Assembly (NCBI RefSeq): GCF_015555045.1
Contig: NZ_JADNJQ010000001.1
Span: 186,001 to 250,000, forward strand
From: Collinsella aerofaciens
Lineage (GTDB): Bacteria; Actinomycetota; Coriobacteriia; Coriobacteriales; Coriobacteriaceae
Direction of reading: 5' to 3'
DNA: 64,000 nucleotides
Made by a program: the position numbers and the translations under genes
Part shown: positions 14,966 to 25,151 of the stretch, piece after piece
How the letters are laid out: each line of letters starts with the position of its first letter
Position numbering within the stretch: position 1 is the stretch's first letter
The notes under the pieces: generated by a model
The model's input: only the letters and a program-made list of their open reading frames with translations
What the model was told of the DNA's origin: nothing
The model's database searches: none

Positions 14966-15843
14966 TTCGAAGCCCCTTTCAGCATGAGGCGCAGATAGTC
15001 ATCAATGGTTGCCCGATCGCAGGGAATCTCGGGGAAGGCCTCGAGCGTTTCGCAACGGTTGGGCACGAGCACGTCCACGCTATAGGCGTGGTGGACGGCA
15101 CGGGCGCCTTCGACGCAAGCCATAAGCTCGGCGGCCTGTGCTTGGGTGCAGTGGGCGATGCCGGCGCGGTCGGTAATGTCCTCGCGCGGCAGGTCAAAAA
15201 TAATCGAGCCGTTATCGATGCAGATGACGCGGTCGGCGGCGCGATCGAGGTCAGACGTAATGTGGCTCGAGAGTAACACGCTGTGCTGGCCGTCGGCGAC
15301 AAAGGCAAGCAGCTCATCAAGCAGCTCCTCGCGTGCCATGGGATCAAGCCCCGCGGTGGCTTCGTCCAAAACGAGCAGCTTGGCCTGGTGGCTGAGCGCG
15401 CAGGCAAGCTGCAGCTTCATGCCCATGCCGCGGGAAAGGTCCTTGACCTTTGCCTTGGGATCGAGGCCAAATTGGCTGAGGAGGTCGGCGAAGGTGCCAT
15501 GGCTCCAGGCGGGGTACGCCGGGCTTACGAGTGCCTCAACTTCGGTCACCTTGAGTGTGGAAGGGAAGGGGCATGTGTCCAGCACGAGGCCGACACGAGT
15601 GTGCAAGCAGCGCTGCGCTTCATCGGGCGCGTCGGCGCCACAGTGCTGCCCAAACAGGTGCACTTCGCCGGCATCGAGTTTGATAAGCCCAAGCGCGGCT
15701 CGAATCGTCGTTGTTTTGCCGGCACCGTTGGCACCCACAAAGCCGACAATCTGGCCGGGCTCCACAGCGAGCGTGACATCACGCAGCGAAAAACGGTCGC
15801 TCACACGGCGTGAGATGCCTTTGAGTTCTAGCAAGTTTTGCAT
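14962..15843 (-). CDS. ABC transporter ATP-binding protein
   Basis: A 293-residue ATPase with Walker A GANGAGKTT (about 38-46), signature LSRGMGMKLQLA (one residue off LSGG), Walker B LLVLDEATAGLD and switch His in SSHITSDL. The last 75 residues are the accessory domain seen in CcmA/DrrA-type ATPases. It sits between a GntR(YtrA) regulator 23 bases upstream and the overlapping permease gene. This is one operon: regulator, ATPase, permease. Confidence 0.92.
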   Translation of the reverse strand: MQNLLELKGISRRVSDRFSLRDVTLAVEPGQIVGFVGANGAGKTTTIRAALGLIKLDAGEVHLFGQHCGADAPDEAQRCLHTRVGLVLDTCPFPSTLKVTEVEALVSPAYPAWSHGTFADLLSQFGLDPKAKVKDLSRGMGMKLQLACALSHQAKLLVLDEATAGLDPMAREELLDELLAFVADGQHSVLLSSHITSDLDRAADRVICIDNGSIIFDLPREDITDRAGIAHCTQAQAAELMACVEGARAVHHAYSVDVLVPNRCETLEAFPEIPCDRATIDDYLRLMLKGASK

Positions 15844-15866
15844 GGTATAGCCTTTCTTGCAGATGG

Positions 15867-16247
15867 CTACTGCATGGTTTCGGGGGCTACCAGGTCGAGC
15901 ATCTCGTGCAGTTTGTCGCGCGTGACGCCCAGGGTTTCGGCTTGGCTCGCCGCTTTCGCAAGCAACTCTTCGATATGGCAGAGCTGGTTTTCGCGCAAGA
16001 GCTCCTGGTTGCCCTCGGCGACAAAGCAGCCCTTGCCCTGCACGGTGCAGATAAAACCGAGCTGCTCCAGGTCGGCGTAGGCGCGCTTGGTGGTTATGAC
16101 GCTCACGCCAAGATCGCTCGCGAGCGCACGGATGCTGGGGAGTTTGGCTCCCGCAGTAGGTGCGCCCGAAAGGATCTGAGCTTTGACCTGCGAGGCTATT
16201 TGCTCGTAGATGGGCTTATCGCTCGAATTGGATAGGATGATGTCCAC
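15867..16247 (-). CDS. GntR-family regulator, YtrA subfamily
   Basis: A 126-residue protein: a GntR winged helix (PIYEQIASQVKAQILSG, LPSIRALASDLGVS, KRAYADLEQLGFI) followed by only about 55 helical residues. This short form defines YtrA repressors, which lack a large ligand domain and usually control an adjacent ABC transporter. The start is a GTG behind AAGGAG. The palindrome at 16275-16308 is placed for autorepression of the whole operon. Confidence 0.9.
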   Translation of the reverse strand: MDIILSNSSDKPIYEQIASQVKAQILSGAPTAGAKLPSIRALASDLGVSVITTKRAYADLEQLGFICTVQGKGCFVAEGNQELLRENQLCHIEELLAKAASQAETLGVTRDKLHEMLDLVAPETMQ

Positions 16248-16274
16248 AGCGACTCCTTAGCTGTTGAACTACAC

Positions 16275-16308
16275 GTGTATATAACCGGTAAGCACAGTAT
16301 ATATACAC
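16275..16308 (-). promoter_or_regulatory. YtrA-type operator: GTGTATATA-N16-TATATACAC
   Basis: Inverted 9-base arms at 16275-16283 and 16300-16308 lie 28-61 bases upstream of the GntR start. YtrA-subfamily operators are reported as GTGTA...TACAC inverted repeats, so this is the expected autoregulatory site. Confidence 0.75.
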
Positions 16309-16357
16309 TATGCACAGTTACGCAAGAGGCAAATAGGGATTGTCCACTCGTTCATTC

Positions 16358-16414
16358 ATCTCAATCTGTAACATCTGGAACCGATTTGGACGGCTACCTG
16401 TTACAGATTGAGAT
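16358..16414. repeat. 57-base hairpin element, copy 1
   Basis: Perfect 16-bp arms (16358-16373, ATCTCAATCTGTAACA, with 16399-16414) around a 25-base loop. A second copy follows at 16439. Both lie in the 392-base gene-free stretch between the GntR operon and prfC, which otherwise holds the GntR operator and the prfC promoter. Confidence 0.85.
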
Positions 16415-16438
16415 TTTGCTGGCGGGCCCCACCTGGTT

Positions 16439-16495
16439 GTCTCGATCTGTAACAACTGGAGAAGATTTTGGCTGCTAGATGTTACAGATCGAGAC
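16439..16495. repeat. 57-base hairpin element, copy 2
   Basis: Perfect 16-bp arms (16439-16454, GTCTCGATCTGTAACA, with 16480-16495) and again a 25-base loop. Two stem positions differ from copy 1, and both are changed on each arm so that pairing is kept. The loops share CTGGA and GATTT. Confidence 0.85.
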
Positions 16496-16586
16496 AAACT
16501 GCTGCGGAGTGCCGCTATCGACTGCTACCCTAGACCCCAACTGATGAATTTGTCCTGATAGGCGCCCTGTAACGGCATTTCGCGGC

Positions 16587-16592
16587 TACAAT
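16587..16592 (+). promoter_or_regulatory. -10 box (TACAAT) for prfC
   Basis: TACAAT 47 bases before the prfC start codon; no clear -35 hexamer. Confidence 0.4.
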
Positions 16593-16639
16593 AGGGCGGT
16601 TACAACGACGTAATGCACTCAATGCAAGAAAGGATCCGC

Positions 16640-18253
<1,614 letters not shown>

Positions 18254-18353
18254 CGCATCGGCGCGGTGGTCCTGCGGGGCTGCCGCGCCGTTTGCTTGCC
18301 TGATGCCGTGTGAGCGGCTATCATACCCACCGTCGTCTCAAGACCGGGGCGTC

Positions 18354-18403
18354 CGAGCAGTTCGGGTCCGATATCCTGCTCGTTAAACCTAAAACCAAAG
18401 GAG
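18354..18403 (+). promoter_or_regulatory. Candidate preQ1-I riboswitch ahead of the VUT gene
   Basis: A 7-bp stem (CGAGCAG 18354-18360 with CTGCTCG 18376-18382) closes a 15-base loop starting TTC. It is followed directly by an A-rich tail with ACC triplets and then AAAGGAG. Loop GGGT (18364-18367) can pair with tail ACC(T), giving the small H-type pseudoknot typical of preQ1-I aptamers next to a ribosome binding site. The downstream gene is of the family that carries queuosine precursors. The match is by eye only. Confidence 0.45.
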
Positions 18404-18409
18404 TACATA

Positions 18410-19132
18410 ATGATCAAGAAGGTCATGGAGGACTACAAGGTCCTGTTGCGGAGCATTCCCGCGGCAACGGTTTCGCTGTTTTTCGTGAGCGTCATCATGA
18501 TGAACCTGCTGGCCAACAAAGAGCTCATCAGCCTGCCGTATCTGGCACTCGATTGCGGCTTTGTGGTGAGCTGGGTTTCGTTTTTGTGCCAGGACATGAT
18601 CTGCAAGCGCTTTGGCGCCAAGGCATCCATCAAAATCTCTATCCTCGCGCTGCTGGTCAACCTTGCCGTGAGCCTGTGCTTTTGGGCGTGCTCGCTCACG
18701 CCCGGCATGTGGGGCGCGTACTACGATACGGGCATGATCGAGGTCAACAATGCCCTTAATGCCACCATCGGCGGCACCTGGTACGTGGTGCTGGGCTCTT
18801 CGCTGGCAATGCTCGTTTCTGCCGTGGTTAACTCCACGCTCAACCAGTCGCTCGGCCGTATGCTCAAAAAGAATAACTTTGCGAGCTTTGCCTTCCGCTC
18901 TTATGTGTCCACGGGCGTTGGCCAGTTTATCGACAACCTGGTCTTTGCCATTGTGGTAAGCCACACGTTCTTTGGTTGGACCTGGGTACAGGTCCTTATG
19001 TGCTCGCTGACGGGTGCCGTCGCCGAGCTGCTGTGCGAGGTCTTCCTGAGCCCCGTGGGCTACAAGGTCGTGCGCGGCTGGGAGCGCGAGAACGTGGGCG
19101 CCGAGTACCTCGAGCGCCACGCAACCGCCTAA
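18410..19132 (+). CDS. VUT family transporter (YhhQ-like, queuosine precursor uptake)
   Basis: A 240-residue membrane protein with about six helices of the COG1738 family (LALDCGFVVSWVSFLCQDMICKRFG, VGQFIDNLVFAIVV). E. coli YhhQ takes up preQ0/preQ1, so a queuosine-precursor role is likely, though the VUT name reflects earlier vitamin-uptake predictions. AAAGGAG precedes the ATG. A possible preQ1 aptamer sits just upstream. An SDR gene follows after 9 bases, so both are probably one transcript ending at 19864. Confidence 0.8.
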   Translation: MIKKVMEDYKVLLRSIPAATVSLFFVSVIMMNLLANKELISLPYLALDCGFVVSWVSFLCQDMICKRFGAKASIKISILALLVNLAVSLCFWACSLTPGMWGAYYDTGMIEVNNALNATIGGTWYVVLGSSLAMLVSAVVNSTLNQSLGRMLKKNNFASFAFRSYVSTGVGQFIDNLVFAIVVSHTFFGWTWVQVLMCSLTGAVAELLCEVFLSPVGYKVVRGWERENVGAEYLERHATA

Positions 19133-19141
19133 GGAGCAAGT

Positions 19142-19822
19142 ATGCGGGTTTTGATCACGGGCGCTTCGGGCGGTATCGGAGCCGCGTGCGTGCAGCGCTT
19201 TTTGGACGAGGGCCACGAGGTCGTGGGCTTTGATCTGCTGCCGGCGGCGATCGAACACGAGCGCTACCGCCATCTGATCGTTGATGTCCGCAAGCCGGAC
19301 GCGTTTCCGGACGACCTTGAACCCCAGGTAATCGTGAACGTTGCCGGTGTGCAGGATTCGGCTGACGACATCGCCGCCAACCTGTGTGGCACCATCAACG
19401 TGACCGAGCGCTACGCCTTTGTGGGGGAGGGGCTTGCCGCCAAGCCGGCGCCGGCTATCGAATCCGTGGTCAATGTGGGGTCGGCGAGCGGACATACGGG
19501 ATCGGAGTTTCCCGCCTATGCTGCCAGCAAGGGCGGCGTTATCGCCTACACCAAGAACCTTGCAAACCGCCTGGCGCCGCAGGCCATCGCCAACAGTGTG
19601 GACCCGGGTGGCGTTATCACGCCGCTCAACCGTTGCGTGATGGAAGACGAACACCTGTGGAACCAGATTATGGAGCTCACGCCGCTTAAGCGCTGGGCCA
19701 CCGCCCAAGAAATCGCCGAGTGGATCTACTTTGTGGGCGTGACCAACCGGTTTATGACCGGACAGAGTCTGCTGATCGATGGTGGCGAGGCCGGCCGCAC
19801 CCAGTTTATCTGGCCCGAGTAA
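19142..19822 (+). CDS. Short-chain dehydrogenase/reductase
   Basis: A 226-residue classical SDR: cofactor motif TGASGGIG (about 6-13), NVAG near 62, the catalytic Ser in NVGSASG and YAASK (Tyr and Lys), with the C-terminal MTGQSLLIDGGE. An Asp after the second strand (VVGFDLL) suggests NAD(H) preference. The C-terminal substrate loop does not identify the substrate. AAGGAG precedes the ATG. Confidence 0.88.
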   Translation: MRVLITGASGGIGAACVQRFLDEGHEVVGFDLLPAAIEHERYRHLIVDVRKPDAFPDDLEPQVIVNVAGVQDSADDIAANLCGTINVTERYAFVGEGLAAKPAPAIESVVNVGSASGHTGSEFPAYAASKGGVIAYTKNLANRLAPQAIANSVDPGGVITPLNRCVMEDEHLWNQIMELTPLKRWATAQEIAEWIYFVGVTNRFMTGQSLLIDGGEAGRTQFIWPE

Positions 19823-19825
19823 CAA

Positions 19826-19864
19826 AACGCGCCCGATGGCAAGATTGCCGTCGGGCGCGTTTTT
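19826..19864 (+). terminator. Rho-independent terminator after the SDR gene
   Basis: Stem arms 19826-19836 and 19851-19861 (AACGCGCCCGA and complement), with an inner GGCAA/TTGCC stem, followed by a T run. It starts 4 bases after the stop codon and also faces the end of ung on the other strand. Confidence 0.88.
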
Positions 19865-19877
19865 GATGTATCGATTT

Positions 19878-20603
19878 TTAGCCGAGGCAAGTCCAGTTGA
19901 CGGGGGTCGAGCCGTGCTGCTCGAGTAGCCGATTGGCTGCCGAGAAGGGGCGCGATCCCATAAAAGCGGGGAGTTCTGCCGTGGCACGGTTGGCCGAAAG
20001 CGGCGAGGGGTGCGTGGAGGCCAGGCAGAACTTGCCGGTTGCCTTGCCCGCGCCGGTCGCGGCGAGCTTGCCTTCGACCATCTGCTGGGCAAAGCGGCCC
20101 CATGCCAAAAAGACTACCGGCTGGGGCAGCTGGCAGCAGCATTCGATAACGTAGTCGGTGAGCGCGCTCCAGCCCAGCTTGGCGTGCGAGTTCGCGGCAT
20201 GCTCGCGCACGGTGAGCGTGGTGTTGAGGAGCAGGACGCCCTGTTGTGCCCATGGGGTTAGGTCTCCCGTGGCGGGAATGGGGCAACCCAGATCGGCTTT
20301 GAGCTCCTTATAGATGTTGCGCAGGCTCGGCGGCAACTTGGTTTGCGTCGCAGGGACCGAGAACGACAGCCCCATGGCCTGGTTGGGCCCGTGATAGGGG
20401 TCTTGACCCAGGATGACAACCTTGACCTGGTCGGCCGGCGTATAGGCGAGGGCATTGAGGATGTCGTCTTGTGCCGGGTAGATGGTCTGCTCGGCACGCA
20501 AAAGGGCGATGCGCTCGAGCAGCTGGTTCGTAGTGTCACGTACCGGCTGCGGCGCATCGCCCAACCAAGTTGCTATGTTGCGGTCGCGGGTCGCGGCGTC
20601 CAT
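19878..20603 (-). CDS. ung: Uracil-DNA glycosylase, family 1
   Basis: A 241-residue base-excision repair enzyme that removes uracil from DNA. The catalytic motif GQDPYHG (Asp near residue 67), the uracil-pocket NTTLTVR and the DNA-intercalating loop HPSPLSANR are intact. Length fits the family (about 225-240). It starts at the ATG behind AAAGGAG. Monocistronic as far as can be seen. Confidence 0.96.
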   Translation of the reverse strand: MDAATRDRNIATWLGDAPQPVRDTTNQLLERIALLRAEQTIYPAQDDILNALAYTPADQVKVVILGQDPYHGPNQAMGLSFSVPATQTKLPPSLRNIYKELKADLGCPIPATGDLTPWAQQGVLLLNTTLTVREHAANSHAKLGWSALTDYVIECCCQLPQPVVFLAWGRFAQQMVEGKLAATGAGKATGKFCLASTHPSPLSANRATAELPAFMGSRPFSAANRLLEQHGSTPVNWTCLG

Positions 20604-20691
20604 GGGGCTCCTTTACGTCAGATGCTCTGTTGGCATCTATTGTAAAGGCGCACCGGTTGCCTTTATGCCGCGGCTGTATAAGGAGCGGGGT

Positions 20692-21594
20692 CTACGAGAC
20701 GCGCTCGGGCGCTCCTGCCATGCGAGCCTGTCCATGTGCACGGAGGCGCGGAAGCTCGACGGTTGCTACCATGACGCCGGTGAGGATGAGGGCGGCGCCA
20801 AAGAAGGCGATGGGGCTCAGGACCTCGCCGACCAAGAAGAACGAGAAGACAGCGGAGCAGACCGGCTCGAGCGAGAAGGCGAAGCCGGTGGTCTCGGCGG
20901 GCACGTGGGGCTGCACGAGCGTCTGGGTGATAAAGCCGTAGGCAGAGCAAATGAGTGCGAGCGCGACAACAACCACGATCTCGCTGGGCGTACTGGGAAG
21001 TGTGAAACCGCCAAAGACGCATGCGGCAATGCCCGAGAACAGGCCGCCGAAGCCCAGCTGCCAAACGCCCAGGGACAGCGGATCGACTTCTTCGACAAAG
21101 CGCTTCGCCACAATGATATGGCCGGCATAGACAAAAGCGGAGAGCAGCATGATGAGCGCGCCCGGGTTCAGGCTGGTGAAGTCGGCGCCCGAGAGCAGCA
21201 ACATACCGCAGGTGACGATGGCGGTGCCGACGAGCGCTTTGCGCTCGGGGGCGCGGCGCAGCAGGGCGGCGTTGGCAAACGGCACGATCACGACCGTCAG
21301 GCTCTGCAAAAAGCCGGCAGTGGAGGCAGAGGTGAGGCTGGAGCCCAGGCACATGCAGGTGAGCTCGGTTGCCATGATGGCGCCGATGATGGCGGCACGG
21401 ACCATAAGGTCGCGGTTGATACGGAACGCGCACTTGTGGAAGAGCAGCAGGCAGACCACAAAGGCGATGATGCAGCGTAGCGCGACGATGCTCGTGGCGT
21501 TCATGCTGTCCATACCGATCTTCATGAGGGGATACGAAAAGCCCCATGCGACGGGAACGGAAAATGAGAGCGCGATTGCTTTTTTGCGATCCAT
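20692..21594 (-). CDS. EamA/DMT-family transporter, paired with a divergent LysR gene
   Basis: A 300-residue membrane protein with 10 helices in two EamA halves (WGFSYPLMKIGMD, ELTCMCLGSSLTSASTAGFLQSL, GFAFSLEPVCSAVFSFFLVGE). AAAGGAG precedes the ATG. It is divergent from the LysR gene at 21753, the arrangement in which the regulator usually controls the exporter. A similar pair occurs at 52666-54616. The C-terminal tail is charged and not membrane-spanning. Substrate unknown. Confidence 0.88.
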   Translation of the reverse strand: MDRKKAIALSFSVPVAWGFSYPLMKIGMDSMNATSIVALRCIIAFVVCLLLFHKCAFRINRDLMVRAAIIGAIMATELTCMCLGSSLTSASTAGFLQSLTVVIVPFANAALLRRAPERKALVGTAIVTCGMLLLSGADFTSLNPGALIMLLSAFVYAGHIIVAKRFVEEVDPLSLGVWQLGFGGLFSGIAACVFGGFTLPSTPSEIVVVVALALICSAYGFITQTLVQPHVPAETTGFAFSLEPVCSAVFSFFLVGEVLSPIAFFGAALILTGVMVATVELPRLRAHGQARMAGAPERVS

Positions 21595-21752
21595 GGGACT
21601 CCTTTTGTTACAGAACGGTTTCGCAAAAAGGATTCTGCTCCCAGATGTGGATGTAGTAAAGCGAATGTATCTTCAGTATGATTAAGAAATGCTAATGTTG
21701 GTGGGAAAAGCCCTGACAAAACGTTTTACAGCTACACCGATGTGGAGGCACG

Positions 21753-22619
21753 ATGGCATCGCGGTATCAGATTGTTTGTATGGTGGTCGATCGCGGCAGT
21801 CTGAAACGTGCGGCCGATGAGCTGGGCTATACGCAAAGTGCGGTGAGCCAGGCCGTCAAGGCACTCGAGCGCGAGCTGGGCACTACGATTATCGAGCGGG
21901 GTAAGCAGGGCGTGTCGCTTACGCGCGACGGTAAACAATATCTGCCGTACCTGCGCCAGATCGTGACTGCCGAGGCCGAGCTTGAGGGCAAGCGCCAGGA
22001 ACTGCTGGGGCTTTCGTCGACTGATATTCGCATCGCGACGTTTACCAACGTGAGTCGAACCGTGCTGCCGCGCGTGATTCGCGACTTTGGAGCTCTGCAC
22101 CCGGGCGTACGCTTTACCCTCAAGCAGGGCGATTACACGCGCAACGCCCAGTGGGTGCACGATGGCGTGGTTGATTTTTGCTTTACGGCACGTGGGTTTA
22201 CCGCTGGGCTCGAGAAGCGCGTGGTCTATCACGACGAGTTGGTAGCATTGTTGCCGGCCGAGCATCCGCTGACGGCAAAGGAAAAGGTGACACTTGCCGA
22301 CCTGGCGTCCGAGCCGTTTGTGCTGCTGGATGAGGGCGAACAGAGTCTGGTGCTCGATGCATTCGCAACGCATGGACTGTCGCCGCACGTGACGAGTGAG
22401 GTGACCGACGACTACACCATCATGGCAATGGTGGAGGAGGGCCTAGGCGTGAGCATGCTCTACCGGCGTACTGTGGAGGGCATGCGAGCCGATATTCGTG
22501 TGCGGCCCATCGTGCATGCCCCCTCGCGCGACGTGGTGGCCGCCTGGCGCAGCTGGGATACCATGCCTATCGCCACGAGGCGCTTTATCGACTATATGAG
22601 CTCGCATATTGTCAATTAA
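21753..22619 (+). CDS. LysR-type transcriptional regulator
   Basis: A 288-residue LysR protein: N-terminal winged helix (GSLKRAADELGYTQSAVSQAVKALERELG) and a substrate-binding domain from about 90. It starts at the ATG behind GGAGG. It is divergent from the DMT transporter gene. The effector domain ends in DDYTIMAMVEEGLGVSML, nearly the same phrase as in the LysR at 53759. The two regulators are therefore probably paralogs. Confidence 0.92.
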   Translation: MASRYQIVCMVVDRGSLKRAADELGYTQSAVSQAVKALERELGTTIIERGKQGVSLTRDGKQYLPYLRQIVTAEAELEGKRQELLGLSSTDIRIATFTNVSRTVLPRVIRDFGALHPGVRFTLKQGDYTRNAQWVHDGVVDFCFTARGFTAGLEKRVVYHDELVALLPAEHPLTAKEKVTLADLASEPFVLLDEGEQSLVLDAFATHGLSPHVTSEVTDDYTIMAMVEEGLGVSMLYRRTVEGMRADIRVRPIVHAPSRDVVAAWRSWDTMPIATRRFIDYMSSHIVN

Positions 22620-22646
22620 TGACTGGCGTGGCGTTGGGTGCGGTGT

Positions 22647-24029
22647 TTAGCGGGCTGTCGCTTTGGCTTGGGTGGCGCGATAGGTGCGTGCCGGGTGGCA
22701 GAGTAGTACCGCCACGACCATGAAGAACGCCGTGGTGCCCAAGCTGATGGGGTAGACCATCATGATGTTCGCAAAGGTGCGGAAGTGCGGGAACACGCAG
22801 AACACCCAGTAGAAGCGAATGCCGCAGACGCAAATCATGGTGATGAGAGCGGGCATGAGCGAGATACCAAAGCCGCGCAGGTAGCCGGACATGTTTTCGT
22901 AGAACATGCTAAAGGCGTACGCCGGGAAGATCGAACACACGCGGATATAGCCGATCGAGACGATGTTGGGATCGCTGTTGAACAGCGACAGGATCTCGCG
23001 CCCCAGGCTGACAATAACGATGATCGTGGTGAGTGCAACGATACCGCCTTCGACCAGGCAGACCTTGAGCGTCTTGGTGCAGCGGTCGATCTGGCGAGCG
23101 CCGTGATTTTGTCCCACAAAGGTGGTGCACGCCTGGCTAAAGCTGTTGAGCAGGTTGTAGCACACGTACTCCAGGCTCATGGCGGCGCTCGATGCTGCCA
23201 TGACCTCGGTTCCCAGGCTGTTGATGGCAGACTGGATGATGATGTTGGCGACGGCAAAGACGGCGCTCTGGATGCCGGCGGGCAGGCCGATCTTGACGAT
23301 GCGCTTGAGGGCGACGGGGTCGATAGCCAAGTCGCGCGGGGTGACACGGACGACGGAGTCGGTCTTGAGCAGGCGGACAAAGAGCGTAGCGGCGCTGACG
23401 GTGTAGGCGATGGCGGTGGCGATGGCGACGCCCGCGACACCCCAGTGGAGCACAGGGACAAAGATGAGATCCAGGCCAATGTTGAGGACGGTGGACACGG
23501 CAAGCGCCTGCAGCGGCATGCGGGTGATGCCGACGGAGCGGAAGATCGCGGCCTCAAAGTTGTAGAGCAAGATCGAGGGCATGCTCAGCAAAAAGACGCG
23601 TAGATAGAGTGAGGCGAGCGGCATGGTCTCGGCGGGAACGTTGAGCGCGGCGAGCATGGGCTCGGCAAAGATCTCGCCCAGCGCGATGACGACAAAGCCC
23701 ACGAGTGCCATTAAAATCGAGGTATGGACGGCGCGTTTGACCATGTTCTGATCGTTGCGGCCGATAGCGTTGGCGATGACCACGTTGGAGCCAAGCGACA
23801 TGCCAATAAACAGGTTGAGCATAAGACTGGTAAGCGGAACATTGGAGCCGACTGCCGCCATGGCGAGGGTTCCCTGGTCGCCCGAGAAGTTACCGATGAT
23901 GACCGTGGCGATGAGGTTCGACAGCTGCTCCAAGATGCTCGTGGCGGCCACGGGGAAGGCGAACAGGGGAATATTGCGCCACAGCGAGCCGGTGGTCATG
24001 TCAATGTGCTTAGATACGGTGTCAGCCAT
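22647..24029 (-). CDS. MATE-family efflux transporter
   Basis: A 460-residue membrane protein with 12 predicted helices in two MATE halves. The N-terminal PVAATSILEQLSNLIATVIIG and the second-half AGIQSAVFAVANIIIQSAINSLG match the NorM/DinF-like group. These pumps use Na+ or H+ gradients to export cationic compounds. The start codon follows a GAGAG stretch, about 60 bases from the ACTAGT palindromes at 24093. Confidence 0.92.
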   Translation of the reverse strand: MADTVSKHIDMTTGSLWRNIPLFAFPVAATSILEQLSNLIATVIIGNFSGDQGTLAMAAVGSNVPLTSLMLNLFIGMSLGSNVVIANAIGRNDQNMVKRAVHTSILMALVGFVVIALGEIFAEPMLAALNVPAETMPLASLYLRVFLLSMPSILLYNFEAAIFRSVGITRMPLQALAVSTVLNIGLDLIFVPVLHWGVAGVAIATAIAYTVSAATLFVRLLKTDSVVRVTPRDLAIDPVALKRIVKIGLPAGIQSAVFAVANIIIQSAINSLGTEVMAASSAAMSLEYVCYNLLNSFSQACTTFVGQNHGARQIDRCTKTLKVCLVEGGIVALTTIIVIVSLGREILSLFNSDPNIVSIGYIRVCSIFPAYAFSMFYENMSGYLRGFGISLMPALITMICVCGIRFYWVFCVFPHFRTFANIMMVYPISLGTTAFFMVVAVLLCHPARTYRATQAKATAR

Positions 24030-24092
24030 ACGCTCTCAATCTCTAACATGCTATTTCGTGCTTATTTGCGCAGACGATGATACTCCTAATCG

Positions 24093-24151
24093 ACTAGTCA
24101 TTGGGGACGTTCTAAAACGATTAGTCATTCAAGAACGTCCCCAATGACTAG
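24093..24151. repeat. Two-unit inverted palindromic repeat (GGGGACGTTCT family)
   Basis: Unit 24093-24125 (+) and its inverted copy 24120-24151 carry the core CATTGGGGACGTTCT, as in the array at 9527-9611. The shared central hexamer is ATTAGT here rather than ACTAGT. It again lies between divergent genes, and is followed by a G-rich stretch and GACAAT (24167-24172), a layout shared with the first locus. Confidence 0.82.
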
Positions 24152-24207
24152 GCGGGGAAGGCGTGCGACAATGGTGGGCGTTGTGTTGTTCGCGCTAAGG
24201 AGTTGCC

Positions 24208-25023
24208 ATGTTGTTGTGTCCCGTTTGCCATGAGCCGTTGGTGGACGACGAGCGTGGTGCTGCATGTGCGGGCGGACACCGGTTTGACCGAGCTCGCGAG
24301 GGCTATCTATATCTACTACGTTCGTCCAAGAGCGGCGACTCCATGGGCGATCCCAAGTCGCAGGCACGCAGCCGTCGTGACTTTCTGAACCGTGGATACT
24401 ATGCGCCGTTGCGCGATGCGATGGTTGAGCTGGTGCGCAAGCAGGTGTCTGGGCGCGCCGCGTCTACGAACGGCCCCATGACGTTGCTCGATATTTGCTG
24501 TGGCGAGGGCTACTACACCAGCGCCATGGGCGCGGTGCCGGGCGTGGATGCTTACGGTTTCGACTTGGGCAAAGAGATGGTTCGCCTGGCCGCCAAGCGC
24601 GGCGATGCAGCCTATTTCGTAGCCAACATGAAGGATATCCCCGTGGCCGATGGCGCCTTCGATATGGTGACCGAGCTCTTTGCTCCCTTTAACGAGCGCG
24701 AATTTGCCCGCGTGCTGGCGCCAGAGGGCTCGCTCTACACCGTGGTGCCGGGCGCCCGTCATCTCTTTGGGCTTAAGGAGGTGCTCTACGACACGCCGTA
24801 CCTTAACGATGAGAAGCTGCCGAAGACCACCGAGCTCGAGTTAGTCGGAATGCAGCGGGTGTCTGCGAATATTACGCTTCAGACCCAGGCCGACATCGAG
24901 GCAGTGTTCCAGATGACGCCGTACTACTACCGTACGCGCCCTTCCGACAAAGAACGCCTGGCAAACCTCGATACCCTTCAGACTGACATCGACTTCATCA
25001 TCGCCGAGTACCGCCACAGCTAA
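24208..25023 (+). CDS. RlmA-like 23S rRNA (guanine-N1)-methyltransferase
   Basis: A 271-residue SAM methyltransferase. The N-terminal zinc finger (CPVC at 4-7, then C and H near 20-24) and the SDSMGD-like segment SKSGDSMGDPKSQARSRRDFLNRGYYAPLRD are hallmarks of RlmA/TlrB proteins, which methylate G745 or G748 of 23S rRNA. SAM motif I is LLDICCGEGYYT. RlmA(I) and RlmA(II) cannot be separated here; the latter affects tylosin susceptibility. AAGGAG precedes the ATG. Confidence 0.85.
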   Translation: MLLCPVCHEPLVDDERGAACAGGHRFDRAREGYLYLLRSSKSGDSMGDPKSQARSRRDFLNRGYYAPLRDAMVELVRKQVSGRAASTNGPMTLLDICCGEGYYTSAMGAVPGVDAYGFDLGKEMVRLAAKRGDAAYFVANMKDIPVADGAFDMVTELFAPFNEREFARVLAPEGSLYTVVPGARHLFGLKEVLYDTPYLNDEKLPKTTELELVGMQRVSANITLQTQADIEAVFQMTPYYYRTRPSDKERLANLDTLQTDIDFIIAEYRHS

Positions 25024-25025
25024 CA

Positions 25026-25060
25026 ACCTGCCAAAAAGGGACAGGTTTATTTTGGTAGGT
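25026..25060. repeat. 35-base hairpin repeat (GGGACAGG family), copy A
   Basis: Imperfect hairpin beginning ACCTGCCAAAA and ending TTTTGGTAGGT with GGGACAGG in the loop. It starts 3 bases after the stop of the RlmA-like gene. Two further copies are at 42956-42990 and 43023-43057. Confidence 0.85.
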
Positions 25061-25077
25061 TTTATCTGGGCAAACGT

Positions 25078-25115
25078 AAAGGGCCGACCGCGGAGATGCG
25101 CGATCGGCCCTTTTT
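25078..25115. terminator. Rho-independent terminator after the RlmA-like gene
   Basis: 10-bp stem 25078-25087 / 25104-25113 (AAAGGGCCGA and complement) with a T run to 25115. It may act in both directions, since a minus-strand gene ends at 25152. Confidence 0.85.
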
Positions 25116-25151
25116 AGTTGCTTGGCTGCAGAGGTTATGAGAAGCGAGCGC

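Noticed and set aside
18389-20092. Very long minus-strand frame across the VUT, SDR and ung genes
   Set aside because: It crosses a strong terminator and three clear genes; its translation is histidine- and arginine-rich shadow sequence.
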